DNA of 64,000 bases from Persicaria tinctoria (GCA_037127255.1 JBANSL010000001.1:40043001-40107000), one strand, 5' to 3'. Positions 1 through 10,218 are shown, numbered from the stretch's first letter. Program-made: numbers and translations. Notes: generated from the letters alone by a model not told the origin.

Positions 1-1019
1 CGATAAGCCCATAGAGCATCATCAAGTCTGACACCCCAATCCTTCCTGTTTGGGGCAACAGTCTTCTCCAAGATAGTCTTTATCTCGCGATTAGACACCT
101 CTGCTTGCCCATTAGTCTGGGGATGGTATGCAGTAGACACCCTCTGAGTCACATGATATTTCTTTAAGAGCCCACTCATAGTCTTGTTGCAGAAATGGGT
201 CCCTTTATCACTGATTAGTGCTTTTGGAACTCCAAATCTAGAGAATAGCTCCTTGAGGAAACCTACAACTACTTTTGAATCATCGGTTCTGGTGGCCTTC
301 GCCTCCACCCACTTGGAGACGTAGTCCACCGCAAGAAAAATATATAAGTTTCCAAAGGAGTTAGGGAATGGTCTTATGAAGTCAATGCTCCAAACATCGA
401 AAATCTCACAAAATATCATGCGAGTTTGTGGCATTTCATTCCTCTTAGAAAGATTCCCTACTCTTTGACAACGATCACAGGATTTGCAAAAAGCATATGA
501 ATCACGAAATATATGTGGCCAAAAGAATCCTGCATCAAGTACCTTCCTAGCTGTCTTTTGTGGTCCAAAGTGTCCACCACATTCATGGGAATGACAAAAA
601 TTAAGGACAGATTGTACCTCATCGTCGGGAAGACACCGACGTACCACTTGATCTGCGCAATGCTTCCATAGGTAGGGGTCATCCCAAACGTATAAGCGAG
701 CATCGTGGCGTATCTTGTCCTTCTGAGCCTTTGAAAAGTTGGGTAGAAACTCTTGCGACACTAAAAAGTTGACCAAGTTAGCGAACCAAGGACGTGGGAG
801 AGAACTGACCATGAGCAAAGATTCAATTTTGGATTCTGCAGGGGCCGCGGGAAGGCCAGGGCTAGCCGTGGGGCGGCCGGCGATTGCGAAGAAATCGTCC
901 TTCGAAGACTCGGTCGCGGGGCGGCCTAGGGTGGCCGCGGGGCGGCTGGAGATTGCGAAGACCTGTAGCAGCTCTTCGTTAGGAAAGCTCCCCACTATGT
1001 CTTCTTGTCCATTTTTCTC
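1..1019 (-). pseudogene. integrase domain of the Athila-like polyprotein (open at window edge)
   Basis: Integrase inserts retrotransposon cDNA into chromosomal DNA. The frame continues directly from the RNase H segment after the TAG at 1020-1022. First comes a linker of about 100 residues rich in Pro, Ala and Arg, encoded by GC-rich repeats. Then comes the HHCC zinc-binding region ([13 protein letters not shown], then [11 protein letters not shown]), then the catalytic core beginning [10 protein letters not shown] with the first Asp, DYVSKWVEA, and the second Asp in SDKGTHF (the family usually has DGGTHF or DNGTHF). The catalytic Glu region and C-terminus are near or beyond the left edge. I saw no stop from 1019 to 1. 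The family assignment is firm; function is unlikely because the upstream frame has four stops. Confidence 0.88.
835..962 (-). repeat. GC-rich hairpin repeat cluster in the RNase H-integrase linker
   Basis: The segment holds three to four diverged copies of a GC-rich unit, GCGGGGCGGCC followed by a few bases and GCGATTGCGAAG, in AT-rich surroundings. One copy at 933-947 is one base short of the perfect hairpin GGCCGC-GGG-GCGGCC. It is translated in the pol frame as repeated Gly-Arg-Pro-Ala peptides without breaking the frame. The same unit occurs at the gag-protease junction and in the LTR of this element. Confidence 0.8.
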
Positions 1020-2402
1020 CTACACAATACGACTTAAATGGTTAGCAACTAGGTTCTCAGCACCCGTTTTGTCCCTGATTTCGATGTCAAACTCGCTTAA
1101 AAGCAAGATCCATCTAATCAGTCTTGGCTTGGCCTCTTTCTTCGTCAAAAGGTAACGAAGTGCTGCATGATCAGTATAAACAATAACTTTTGTACCAACC
1201 AAATAGGATCTAAATTTCTCAAGTGCAAAAACTATAGCAAGAAGTTCCTTCTCTATGGTTGAGTAATTCCTTTGAGCTCCATTTAGGGTCATAGATGCAT
1301 AGTATATGACATGAGAGCTTCTCCCTTCTTTTTGTCCAAGCACGGCTCTCACAGCGTAGTCACTAGCGTCACACATCAATTCGAACGGCTGAGACCAATT
1401 TGGTGCTTGTATAATTGGTGCACTAGGAAGACAAGTCTTTAACTCATCAAACATCGTCCTGCACTTCTCATCAAAAGAAAATGTGACCTCCTTCTTTAGC
1501 AGCTCGCACAAGGGTGAGGTGATCTTTGAAAAGTCCTTAATGAACCTGCGGTAGAATCCTGCATGGCCTAAAAAGGAACGCACTTCACGCACATTAGTAG
1601 AATAAGGCAATGATTGAATGATGTCAATCTTTGCCTTATCAACCTCAATCCCTTTATGGGAGACAATGTGACCCAAAACAATGCCTACCTCATCCATAAA
1701 GTGACACTTTTCTGAATTGAGCACTAAGTTAGTGTCAACACATCTTCTAAGCACAAGCGCCAAATGGTTGAGGCAAGCATCAAAACAATCACCATGGACT
1801 GTAAAATCATCCATAAAAAACTCAATGAATTGCTCTATATACTCAGAGAAGATACTTACCATGCACCGTTGGAATGTCCCAGGAGCATTGCACAAGCCAA
1901 AAGGCATTTTGTGATATGCAAAAGTGCCAAACGGACAAGTGAATGTTGTTTTTTCTTGATCCTCATGTGCGATGGCTATCTGAAAGTACCCTGAATATTC
2001 ATCTAGAAAGCAATAATATGGACGACTAGCAAGTCTTTCAAGCATTTGATCAATGAATGGTAAAGGAAAGTGATCTTTTCGAGTTACCGCATTCAGCTTA
2101 CGATAATCGATGCAAACTCTCCAGCCTGATTGGACTCTGGTAGGGACCAACTCACCTTCTTGATTCTCAAGCACTATTCTGCCTCCCTTATTTGGTACTA
2201 CCTGCGTTAGACTAACCCATTGACTATCAGAGATGGGATAAATCATACCTGCCTGAAGGAGCTTGAGCACCTCCTTCTTTACTACATCCATCATAGGTGG
2301 GTTGAGTCTCCGTTGAGGTTGCCTAGCAGGTTTGGCTCCCTCTTCTAATAAGATTTTGTGCATGCAAGTAGTTGGGCTGATTCCCTTAATATCCGCTATG
2401 GT
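1020..2402 (-). pseudogene. reverse transcriptase-RNase H of the Athila-like polyprotein
   Basis: This part copies the element RNA into DNA (RT) and degrades the RNA strand (RNase H). From the 5' side: the RT fingers and palm with [18 protein letters not shown], the catalytic FMDDFTVHG box (family: FMDDFSVFG), the connection segment [17 protein letters not shown], then RNase H with [27 protein letters not shown] and [11 protein letters not shown], ending NHLSRIV before TAG. It lies in the same frame as the protease part and follows a TGA at 2403-2405 in TALG-stop-TIADIKG, where family members usually have Trp, so TGG to TGA is the likely change. The catalytic YxDD-type Asp pair is present, yet the gene is nonfunctional as a polyprotein. 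Confidence 0.93.
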
Positions 2403-3404
2403 TCATCCTAGAGCTGTCTTATGCTCTTTGAGCACTCCTACCAACCTATCTTCTTGTTCTTTGGTAAGCTTGTTAGAGATGGTGACAGGCAAGGTGTCAC
2501 CTTCCCCCACAAATGCATACTTCAGATGCTCAGGAAGAGGCTTGGGCTCAACTTCAGGTGCCTGTATGATAGAAGGTAAGAGCTTTTCATTTGGAATGGT
2601 TAGTGCCATAAAGGTATCTGCATGTGAGTATATAGGTAGGGAAGACAAGTCTCTTATGGTCTCCTGCAGGTTAGTAGATAAAACATAATTCAGTGAGAAC
2701 TTCTCAGTAGAAGATTCTAAAGCTACCTGCAGATCATCTACACAACTCATATCAAAGGTATCCTGCATACAAGTATCAATGACATCCATACAGCATAAGG
2801 AATGATTATCTGAAGGGAATTTCATTGCATCATATCTATTGTATTCAACCTTCTCACCATCGAATTCCATAGTCAAAAAACCAGAATACACATCGATTTT
2901 TGTCCTATCATTCTTTAAAAAGGATCTTCCTAGGAGAATAGGAGCCTCTTGGTTACCATGCTCCATGTCTAAGACAAAGAAATCAGCAGGAAAGATCGTA
3001 TTGTCAACCATGACTAAAACATCCTCAACTATGCCTCTAGGAAAAGCATTTGATCGGTCCGCTAGTTGGATCACCACTCTAGTCTCATGCAAAGGTCCTA
3101 AACCCAATTATTCATACAGAGAATAAGGTAAAATATTAATAGATGCACCCAAGTCTAACAAAGCTTTATCAAACATAGTCTCACCTATTACACATGGGAT
3201 TGTGAACATGCCAGGGTCGCTACATTTCTTAGGCATACGCTTTTTAAACACAGCAGACACATGTTCGCTTACCTTAATTTTCTGCTTCCCCTTCAACTTT
3301 TGATTCCTCTTTATTGCGCAAAGTTCCTTGAGAAATTTGGCATAACGAGGAATACTTTTAATCAGATTGAGTAAGGGGATGTTTACCTCGCACTTACTGA
3401 ACGT
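2403..3404 (-). pseudogene. retropepsin-like protease region of the Athila-like polyprotein
   Basis: The aspartic protease cuts the Gag-Pol polyprotein. The active-site peptide DLGASINILPYSLY lies around 3125-3165; Athila-type proteases use DLGAS where most retropepsins have D-T/S-G. It is followed by a nonsense codon (TAA, 3108-3110) within YE-stop-LGLG and then by the flap and C-terminal region (PILLGRSFLKNDRTKIDVYSG). A second stop (TGA, 2403-2405) separates it from RT. The N-terminal 35 codons (3404-3300) contain EVNIPLL and the basic run KGKQKIKV before the protease. All pieces share one frame. Confidence 0.88.
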
Positions 3405-5123
3405 CTAAAAGATCTCTTTGTCATTGTCTGGTCTTTTTGTGTATCTGAGTGCTTCAGGAAAGGGAGGAACGGTTTTAAAAGAATTAAGAGGGGGGAAATC
3501 AGGTCGAACATACCCGTCAGATGAGTCACTGGAGGGACCACGGGGCAGCTGGGCTTGGTCGCAGGGCGGCCCGGCGATTCCTGCAGCGTCAGAATCGCCT
3601 TGGCCGCGGGGCGGCCGGCGATTGCGAGCCTCTTCTTCCTCCTCGTTTGTACATGTTTCAAAACTTTTGATGTTAGCATCATTATGGGGAGTGGTAATCA
3701 GTTCCTTACCACTTCTTAGCGTCACGGCGCTGACGTTCTCCTTGGGGTTCACCACCGTTTGAGATGGTAGCTTTCCTGAGTCCTTAGCCTGCAATTCGCT
3801 CATCGATTGAGCCAATTGACTAATTTGCTTTTCCAAATTCTTTTGATTCTCAGCTTGACTCAAGACGATCTTTGTGAGAGCTTTGATAGGATCCTCATTG
3901 GATTGATCATTAGTTGGTGGAGGTCCTCTCTGTCTGGTATCAAATTGTTGTTGAGGTCTAAATTGGGGTCCTCCTTGTGGATTGAAAGGGGCGTGATTAT
4001 TACCATAGCCATACCCCTGGTAACGTGCATTATAGTTGTTATTGTAATGATTAGGATTAGCATAGTTACCATACCTGGGTCGTTGCGGAATAAAGTTCCC
4101 CATGGCATTCAACTCTACATTTGGCTTCTGCAACATTGGACAAGTGTCCGTCGAGTGATAAAGATCAGCGCAAATGCCCCATGCCTTAAGTTGTTGTGGG
4201 GTTCCTTGTAGCATGAACCTTTTCATCACATCCTTCAATTCAGCCACATCGCTATGTAATGCGGCAGTTGAGGAGTCAACGACGAGCACCCCTCTAGCAT
4301 GAAGTCCCTTGCTGAATTTTATAGAGCCGTCAGCAAGCTCTGAAAACACCTCCCAAGCAGCACTGGGTGTTTTGTTCAAGATGTTGCCTCCACAGACAGA
4401 GTTCACCGTCTTGCGCTCCTCGTCAAGCAATCCATTGAATAGAAAGAGCACCAAATCCTTCTTTGAGAAACCATGGTGAGGGCAACTAGAGCAAAGTTTC
4501 TTGAAGCGCTCAAAGTACTCATAGAGTGTCTCTGTAGCCTGCTGGTCAATGCTGCTGATTTCCTTTTTCAGACTGTTTAACTTGGTCGCAGGAAAGTACT
4601 TCTCCAGAAAGAGACGCTTCAACCGAATCCATGTTGTTGCACTACCTGGTGGCAAGTAGTAGAACCACTCATTGGTAGTGTCCTTAAGCAAAAAAGGGAA
4701 TGCCCTTAACTTGATTTGCTCCTCCATGACATTGCCTGGTTTCATTCCCACCACGACAGTATGGAACTCAGATAAGTGCTTGTGGGGGTTCTCACCACTC
4801 AACCCATGGAATTTGGGTAAGAGATGAACCATCCCAGACTTTAGCTCAAAATTGACACCTTCATCAAGTTCAGGGAACACGATAGCCAATGGTTGTTGGG
4901 CTAAGTTTGGTGTTGTGAGCTCTTTCAACGTTCGATCATCATCGTTAGCAGCCATCTCTATACTCTCTTCTTCTCCTTGATCGAAAGCTAACTCGCGAAA
5001 GTGATCACGAGCTTCTCGCCTCAATCTAAAGAAAGTCCTCTCAATCTCTGAATCTAAAGACAATAAAGATGAGTTAGTAGCACGAGTGTGGACCATATAG
5101 GTGGTCCACACCAAGATTAGCAA
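3405..5123 (-). pseudogene. gag polyprotein of the Athila-like element
   Basis: Gag forms the virus-like particle around the element RNA. The frame gives 572 residues from the first Met; a Met ten codons later (MVHTRATNSS) is an equally good start. The central gag domain is clear (FHGLSGENPHKHLSEF, then AFPFLLKDTTNEWFYYLPPGS, then TWIRLKRLFLEKYFPA, FERFKKLCSSCPHHG), followed by a zinc-knuckle-like remnant (CADLYHSTDTCPML) and an Asn/Tyr/Gly-rich segment. The C-terminal 80 residues contain an acidic run and the GC-rich repeat, and the frame ends at a TAG (3405-3407) in KEIF-stop-TF, where related proteins usually read on into protease. Confidence 0.9.
3536..3630 (-). repeat. GC-rich hairpin repeat cluster at the gag-protease junction
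   Basis: Two or three copies of the same GC-rich unit as in the pol linker and LTR. Positions 3602-3616 are the perfect hairpin GGCCGC-GGG-GCGGCC, followed by GGCGATTGCGA. The cluster sits between the acidic tail of gag and the conserved PPFPEAL segment and keeps the reading frame. Confidence 0.82.
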
Positions 5124-5153
5124 TTAAAACAACACAAGAATTCAATAAGATCG

Positions 5154-5170
5154 CCTTGCCAACGGCGCCA
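5154..5170 (-). other. primer-binding site of the Athila-like element
   Basis: On the minus strand TGGCGCCGTTGGCAAGG begins five bases after the LTR end (...TTGTCA at 5175). The same TGGCGCCGTTGCC core follows the LTR of the two other complete LTR elements in this window, which supports its role as the tRNA primer site. Confidence 0.8.
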
Positions 5171-5174
5171 AATT

Positions 5175-6366
5175 TGACAAGAGGAAAACCTGTCGTTGTT
5201 CTTGCCAAAGAATACTCAAACTCATAACTAGTATAGTGTGTAAGTAAGAGATCGATCCACAAGGAAATCTATTCAATTCGAGTATCAATTCTAATCGCTA
5301 ATAGAGAATATCGGGGGTTTTTGGTGTGAAAAAGATCCGCCTTTTATCAAAGCGGAAGCAAGCAAACAAAGGAAATTGGTTTTAGAATGCAGTGAAGAGA
5401 AATAGGTTCATCTACAATTTATCACTTCGATTGATGAATTCGATCCTTGTTTCAGCCTCTAGTTCTTGTCTTTTCTTATCAATGTCCTTGTCCGGATCTT
5501 AGGTAAATTACTAGTCCGACGAGTCCTAGCAACCCTTATCTCTAAATAACCCTAACACGGTTAAGAGTTAACCTAGAGATAGCATTAAGAATATGAATTA
5601 ACCAAGGAACGTGCAATATTAAGCTACGAGTCGGTATTTAACATATATTCAACTTCCTACAAATCTAATTAGTCCTACGAGTCCTAAAGGGATATGATTG
5701 CCACTTGGGTTAAGGTTCGCTACGAAGAATCTACAAAACCCTAGCAATTGAATGAATCTACTCTAACTAGTCGGCTAGGCCAGAGAGAATAAAACACATT
5801 CAACCAATTAAGCACAAAGAAGTTAAAACATTGGAATAGGAATAAGAACTAGATTAAGAAACTCACAATTCAACAATCAAAGATCCAAATCGTAGGCGAA
5901 ACCTCGAGAGTTTAGTTGCTCATGCTCAACGGCGCTCTCAACAATGGAATAATGTGCATAAGGTGAATGAAGTAATAAACTAGAAAAGCCTTAAATAGTA
6001 TTTAGAAAGTCGGCCAAACAACTCAATTAAACCCTAATTAAAATCCCGGATCGAATGTTCAGTTTCTGCACGGGCCGCGGGGCGGCCAGGCAAGCTGCGG
6101 GGTGGCCAGCGATTCTTCTGAACTCCTTCTTCCGTTACTTCAGCAGCTCCTATGTATCTTCTTTAGCTTGTTTTCGCTCTTTTCCAATTCATCTCACCTT
6201 CAATCTACTATATCTTAAATAAACCATAAAATCCTGTAGATTCCGTCTCTTCCAACTCAACAAGTAATTATGTAAATTCAACTAAATATATGCAATATTC
6301 ACAACTAAACTATGCTAAATGCAATCTAGTATAGTGTGTAAATAATGCATTTCCCCGGATTTAACA
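5175..6366 (-). repeat. 5' LTR of the Athila-like element (1,192 bp)
   Basis: Read on the minus strand it begins TGTTAAATCCGGGG at 6366 and ends CTCTTGTCA at 5175, immediately before the PBS. It has no long ORF. It contains a GC-rich hairpin cluster (6066-6116) and a weak TATA-like CTATTTAAGG near 5990. The partner LTR is outside the window, so the ends rest on TG/CA termini and the PBS position. Confidence 0.8.
6066..6116 (-). repeat. GC-rich hairpin repeat cluster in the LTR
   Basis: About 50 bp with two copies of the unit: the perfect hairpin GGCCGC-GGG-GCGGCC at 6073-6087, then GCGGGGTGGCCAGCGATTC. The pair lines up over its length with the cluster in the RNase H-integrase linker (both start TTCTGCA and end GCGATT). 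Confidence 0.82.
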
Positions 6367-6586
6367 CCACATGGCCAAAATTTGCCTACCTTTAGCCTTT
6401 TACCAATCTACTCTTTATTGAGCTTAAATTAAAGTCCTCTTGATTATTGTTGTTTTGTCACATGAATTGTTTTGCATAACCCTCTTTTTATGAGTAGATG
6501 TTGTTTTTTATTTCACATGCATGGATTTGTGGCACAAGTACCTTTTCGATGATGGTAATTGATTGCAGGGTTATATAAGAATAAAT

Positions 6587-7482
6587 CTATGATGTTGAGA
6601 GTTTTGAATTCTTCCCCTGAATGACCATCCAGAGAAATGTTCTATTAATCTTATCAAGTTCTTTATGAATTGACGATGGCAGTAAGAAACTTTGCATCGT
6701 ATATAGGGGTTTGGATGATAGATTTGAGTTTATAAGAATAGCTCGACCTTGTTGAGATAGAGAGTTAGCACGCCATTTACTATGTTGTTCTCTAGATTTA
6801 CAGACAATATCTTCGAAGGTTTCTTTGGTTACTCTGTCGTTGATAATCGGGCATCCGATATATTTTTCCAAGGAGTTGACGTTGGAAATAGTTAGGCATC
6901 TATTGAGTTCCAAAAGTCTGGACTGTGTGATTCCTTTAGTAGCTTGGAAGCATGATTTTTGGTAGTTTACTTTTTTACCCGATACTTTACAATAGGAGTC
7001 AATAATAGTTTTGACTCTACTACAGGCATCCATGCTGCCTTTCGAGAAGATGATAATATCATCAGCAAATGATAGAAATGGAATTCTTGGTCCATTCCTC
7101 CCAAATGTGAAACCAATTGGGCTTTTATCACTATTTGCCTCATCCGACAGGTGACGTGCCAATATTTATGCACCTAGGATGAATAGAAATGGGGAAAGGG
7201 GATCGCCTTGATGAAGGCCCCGCAAAGGAAAGAACATATCTGTAGGGCCGTTATTTACAAGTATAGAATGCGAGACTATTGTTACACATTCCATACCCCA
7301 GGAAATGAAAGTGGGGTGGAACCCAAAATTTTCAAGAATCTTTTTGGTGAAGTTCCAATCAACCCTGTCATGTGCTTTTTCCATGTCCAGTTTGATTGCC
7401 AGCCACCCTTCACGACCCACACGTGATCGAAAGGAATGGAAGATTTCGTGAGCTATTAGGACATTATCTTGAATTGAACTAT
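6587..7482 (-). pseudogene. LINE reverse transcriptase, C-terminal half
   Basis: Non-LTR RT fragment, which in intact LINEs primes cDNA synthesis at the nicked target. Visible motifs in order: SIQDNVLIAHEIFHSF, LDMEKAHDRVDW (family MEKAYDRVEW), RGLHQGDPLSPFLF, then SFADDIIIFSKGS with the catalytic FADD, then KVSGKKVNYQKS and the thumb region ending FLWMVIQG. There is one TAA stop near 7165 in ILGA-stop-ILARHL, and the frame ends at 6587, where LINE ORF2 would normally continue. Confidence 0.9.
7478..7482. repeat. target-site duplication, left copy (solo LTR)
   Basis: actat here against cctat at 9390-9394 on the other side. With the right copy the LINE reads FVSD-R-SIQD, the usual sequence, so the left copy has changed by one base. 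Confidence 0.75.
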
Positions 7483-7660
7483 TGTTGTCCATGTTTTGTG
7501 CCATCTTTTATATTGAGTTTTATATCAATTTTTGTATACATTTCATGCATTTCGGTTAGAATAGTATGGAATCTATGTAGTTTATGTTTATTTGCCAAAT
7601 TATGGAGTCTACACTAGTTTTTGTTTAATTTTGCAGAAATCGGACGCACTTTGGAGCTTA

Positions 7661-7792
7661 AAGGAAACTCATGGAGAAAACCATTCCGGAATGGCTCACC
7701 GGAAAGGACTTGTGGATAATAGTCATAAGTCCCCGGTTCGAACCCCGGAATGACCACTCTTTATTTACCAATTCAAGGAAACTCATGGAGAA
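7661..7792 (+). mobile_element. short tRNA-related SINE with 18-bp TSD
   Basis: A perfect 18-bp direct repeat, aaggaaactcatggagaa (7661-7678 and 7775-7792), flanks a 96-bp body (7679-7774). The body has a box A-like TGGCTCACCGG and a box B GGTTCGAACCCCGG, i.e. a tRNA T-arm, followed by a short T/A-rich tail. Long TSDs around a pol III promoter are the signature of a SINE placed by LINE machinery. An alternative is a tRNA pseudogene retroposed the same way. Confidence 0.65.
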
Positions 7793-7977
7793 GCTAAGAA
7801 TGGTGCAGCTGGAGAAAAAGCCATATTTAGACATCCATCATTCTGGATCAAGCTTTAGTATCTTCATGAAAGTTGTAGCCCGCAAAAAGAGTTTTCCAAC
7901 GCATACTCATATGCGTCAATCCGACGAACGAGGACTCGGGAAAGTGTGTTTCAAGAACAGAACAGAATGCTGAGAGC

Positions 7978-8125
7978 TCGACATGTACTCGACGTCGAGT
8001 AGACTTACACAAATTCGACCACCACTGACCCGCACTCGAGCTCGAGGAGGAGAACCGGATCGAGAAGTTGCGAAGAGTACTCGAAGTCGAGTACAAACTA
8101 CTCGACGTCTACCAGATTTGGTCGA
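7978..8125 (+). repeat. TCGANNTCGA palindrome cluster in the solo LTR (first)
   Basis: Contains CTCGACGTCGAG, CTCGAGCTCGAG and ACTCGAAGTCGAGT among others, each a perfect or near-perfect 12-14 bp palindrome built as CTCGA-NN-TCGAG. The two central bases differ from copy to copy while the arms are kept. Confidence 0.75.
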
Positions 8126-8367
8126 AGTCGACTACGCATCTTTGGGTCGTGATCTTGTTGGGCCATTCCGAGAATATGTGGACTACATGGGCACGAAGCA
8201 AGGCTGGATTCATTCAATTCTATCAAGATCTATCTATGAAGAGAAGGATTTTATCCACTTGAAGATATTTAGATAGTTTTTCTTTTAGATAAATGTTCCC
8301 TTTTAATTAAGTTTTATCTTTAGAAAGTAGATATAATTTCCTTCCTTGATTAGCAAGGATTGAAAGC

Positions 8368-8379
8368 CTATAAATAAAG
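8368..8379 (+). promoter_or_regulatory. LTR TATA box (solo LTR)
   Basis: CTATAAATAAAG inside the block AGCCTATAAATAAAGCCC, conserved in the two LTRs of the 12.7-21.6 kb element at 13659-13670 and 20697-20708 (reverse strand there). A transcription start about 30 bp downstream would be expected; not tested. Confidence 0.6.
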
Positions 8380-8430
8380 CCCATGGGGCTAGTTTTTATT
8401 CATTCGATCTTAGGAAGAGTAGTAGGAGAG

Positions 8431-8434
<4 letters not shown>

Positions 8435-8473
<39 letters not shown>
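8435..8473 (+). repeat. (GA)n microsatellite
   Basis: About 19 GA dinucleotides just downstream of the LTR TATA box. It is absent from the related LTRs at 12.7 and 19.7 kb. Confidence 0.95.
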
Positions 8474-8476
<3 letters not shown>

Positions 8477-8974
8477 GCCGAGAGGAGTTAAGGAGCGAGA
8501 GCAAGTTGGCTTCGATCGGTTGTAAAGCTCTGTTTGGTTTATTAATGCAAGTTTCTTTTTCATCAACGATGTCTGCAATTGCAATGAAGAGCGAGTAGTC
8601 TACCCACTTCTAGGGTCGGGGCGAGCCCGACGATAGCCATGCGTGTTTGAGGTAAAGATCCGACCTTTATCATGTTTTAAGCATCTACTACCTTTTATGT
8701 GTTTATTACCTATTCAATAGAGATCCGTGCTAACAACTTGGATTATAAACATAAAATCGGTAGATACAATTAGGGTTTCTTGAAAGAGTTGTGTAATTGT
8801 TGGAAAAGGCAAAAGCTTGTTCCTTCTATGCGATTTGCATGATTATCGTTATTTATCTTGCCTTATGCATGTTTGTTTATCGTTGTTGCAATCCCCGATC
8901 TTGGAAGTTTTCTTTTACATAGTTTATTCCGAATTCAGCAAAGCTTTGTTCTTTATTTTATTTTACTGTTTCTG

Positions 8975-9270
8975 CTCGACTTCGACCACCCCTTGGTCGA
9001 CGTCGACTTCTGACTTTCCATCGAGCAAGATCGTTGTTGCTTCCGTCTCTGCAGTTACTCCATTTTGAACAGGTTTACTCGACTACGACCAAGACTTACT
9101 CGAGGTCGAGTTGGCTCCTCGAGATCGACCAAATCCAGTGACTTTGCCTTGCTCGAATTCGACTGTGCTTGACCCTCTGTCGACTAACCCTAGTCGAGGT
9201 CAAGTACACTGTGGTCGATATTTGCCCGTGAGATTCTTCGGCTGCCTAGGATCCGTTGACCAGCTTCCTC
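8975..9270 (+). repeat. TCGANNTCGA palindrome cluster in the solo LTR (second)
   Basis: Repeated imperfect palindromes such as GTCGACGTCGAC, CTCGAGGTCGAG and CTCGAATTCGA, usually in pairs about 10 bp apart, near the 3' end of the LTR. The position matches the second cluster in the related LTRs. Confidence 0.75.
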
Positions 9271-9389
9271 GAGGATCGATCCTGACTTCTCGCTGCTAAA
9301 TCAGGAGGAGGTCTTGTAATCATTTACGTGGGCATGAATCTGGTTTGATTTATATTTTTATATTTTGAACTCGATTTCCTCCTACAACA

Positions 9390-9800
9390 CCTATCTGACA
9401 CAAACGCCCCCTGTAATGAATGAATGAGCTTACCAATTACTACTTTTAGTCTTTCTGTAAGAATTTTTGAAATGATTTTATATAGGTTGGAACACAAGCT
9501 TATAGGCCGGTAATGATTAGTACTCGAGGGGTTATCTTGCTTTGGTAAAAGGGAAATAAATGTATGATTAATTTGTTTAATGATTTTTCCGGAGTTGAAG
9601 AAGCCTTTAATGGTTTTGATAATCGAATTCCCTAGAATGTCCCAATAATTCTTGTAGAATTCGGCCGTCGTCTCATTGGGACCTGGTGATTTATTTTTCA
9701 CAAGGCTGAAAACGGCAGACTTAATTTCACCATTTGTTGGAACTCGTGTAAGGAATTCATTTTCAGTAAGGGAGATTGAAGGTTGAATTATGTTAGTCAT
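9390..9800 (-). pseudogene. LINE reverse transcriptase, N-terminal half
   Basis: Contains the LINE RT entry region: EIKSAVFSLVKNKSPGPNE, then AEFYKNYWDILG, FISLLPKQDNP, HYRPISLCSNLYKIISK and LIHSLQGAFVSDR. The peptide then runs into the solo LTR at 9389 and continues as SIQDN at 7482. LINE RTs have these motifs in this order. Confidence 0.9.
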
Positions 9801-10218
9801 TTCATTAAGAAGTCTATCGTCAATTGTTTCCTTACTAAAACGTTTTTGAAAATCATATTTAATTTCTTGCTTAACATTTTCTTCTCTAATTATCAGAGTA
9901 CCTTATGTAGTAGTAATGTTACATATTTGTTTCCTGTGTCTTTGGCCAGAAGCAACACGATGAAAATAGGATGTGCTAGAAATTGTAATCTTAAGATGTT
10001 TTGTTTTAGCTCTTTGATTCCAAAATGTTTTTTGAAAAAGTAACAGTTTTTCCCTTTTTCTATAAAAGGCGGCTTTGTTTACTGTTGTTTGCAGGATGGT
10101 TACTAACAGGAATTGCCGATTGGAATTGTAGTAGGTCGTTCTCAACCTCCCGAAGTTGACGAAAGATGTTTCCGAATGAGTGTTTGTTCCAATCTTTAGC
10201 TTTTTGCTTGAGGATTTT
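9801..10218 (-). pseudogene. LINE linker between endonuclease and RT
   Basis: The segment on the minus strand around 10080-9900 (KREKLLLFQKTFWNQRAK, then TSYFHRVASGQRHRKQI) matches the usual LINE linker, where W-Q-K-SR and FFH-RRNxI blocks occur. The reading is broken by stops. No other feature seen. Confidence 0.65.

Larger units (their letters stand above)
1..6366 (-). mobile_element. Athila-lineage Ty3/gypsy LTR retrotransposon, 5' part (runs off left edge)
   Basis: Read on the minus strand the order is LTR (6366-5175), primer-binding site, gag, protease, reverse transcriptase, RNase H, integrase, the Ty3/gypsy order. The RT segment [18 protein letters not shown] and the protease segment DLGASINILP are of the type seen in the Athila lineage, which normally has one long gag-pol frame. 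Here the whole gag-pro-pol stays in one frame from 5123 to the window edge and is interrupted only by four in-frame stops (3405-3407 TAG, 3108-3110 TAA, 2403-2405 TGA, 1020-1022 TAG), with no frameshift seen. The 3' end and 3' LTR lie outside the window, so the TSD cannot be checked; the right flank is ccaca (6367-6371). Confidence 0.9.
7483..9389 (+). mobile_element. solo LTR (1,907 bp) inserted in the LINE
   Basis: It starts TGTTGTCC and ends CCTCCTACAACA, with inverted ends TGTTGT/ACAACA. No internal retrotransposon sequence or second LTR is present, and the LINE frame resumes directly beyond it. It is a diverged relative, in the opposite orientation, of the LTRs at 12666-14636 and 19703-21618. 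Shared features are the TATA block CTATAAATAAAGCCC, the GGCGAGCCCGACGATA segment, the AGCATCTACT and AGTTGTCTAATTGTTGGAAAAGGC-type segments, and clusters of TCGANNTCGA palindromes at about 500-650 and 1490-1800 bp from the LTR start. The likely origin is LTR-LTR recombination of a full element. Confidence 0.88.

Noticed and set aside
739..1155. Plus-strand ORF of 138 codons with repeated GRP/AIAK peptides
   Set aside because: It is the antisense of the GC-rich repeat in the integrase linker of the minus-strand polyprotein; the real frame is minus.
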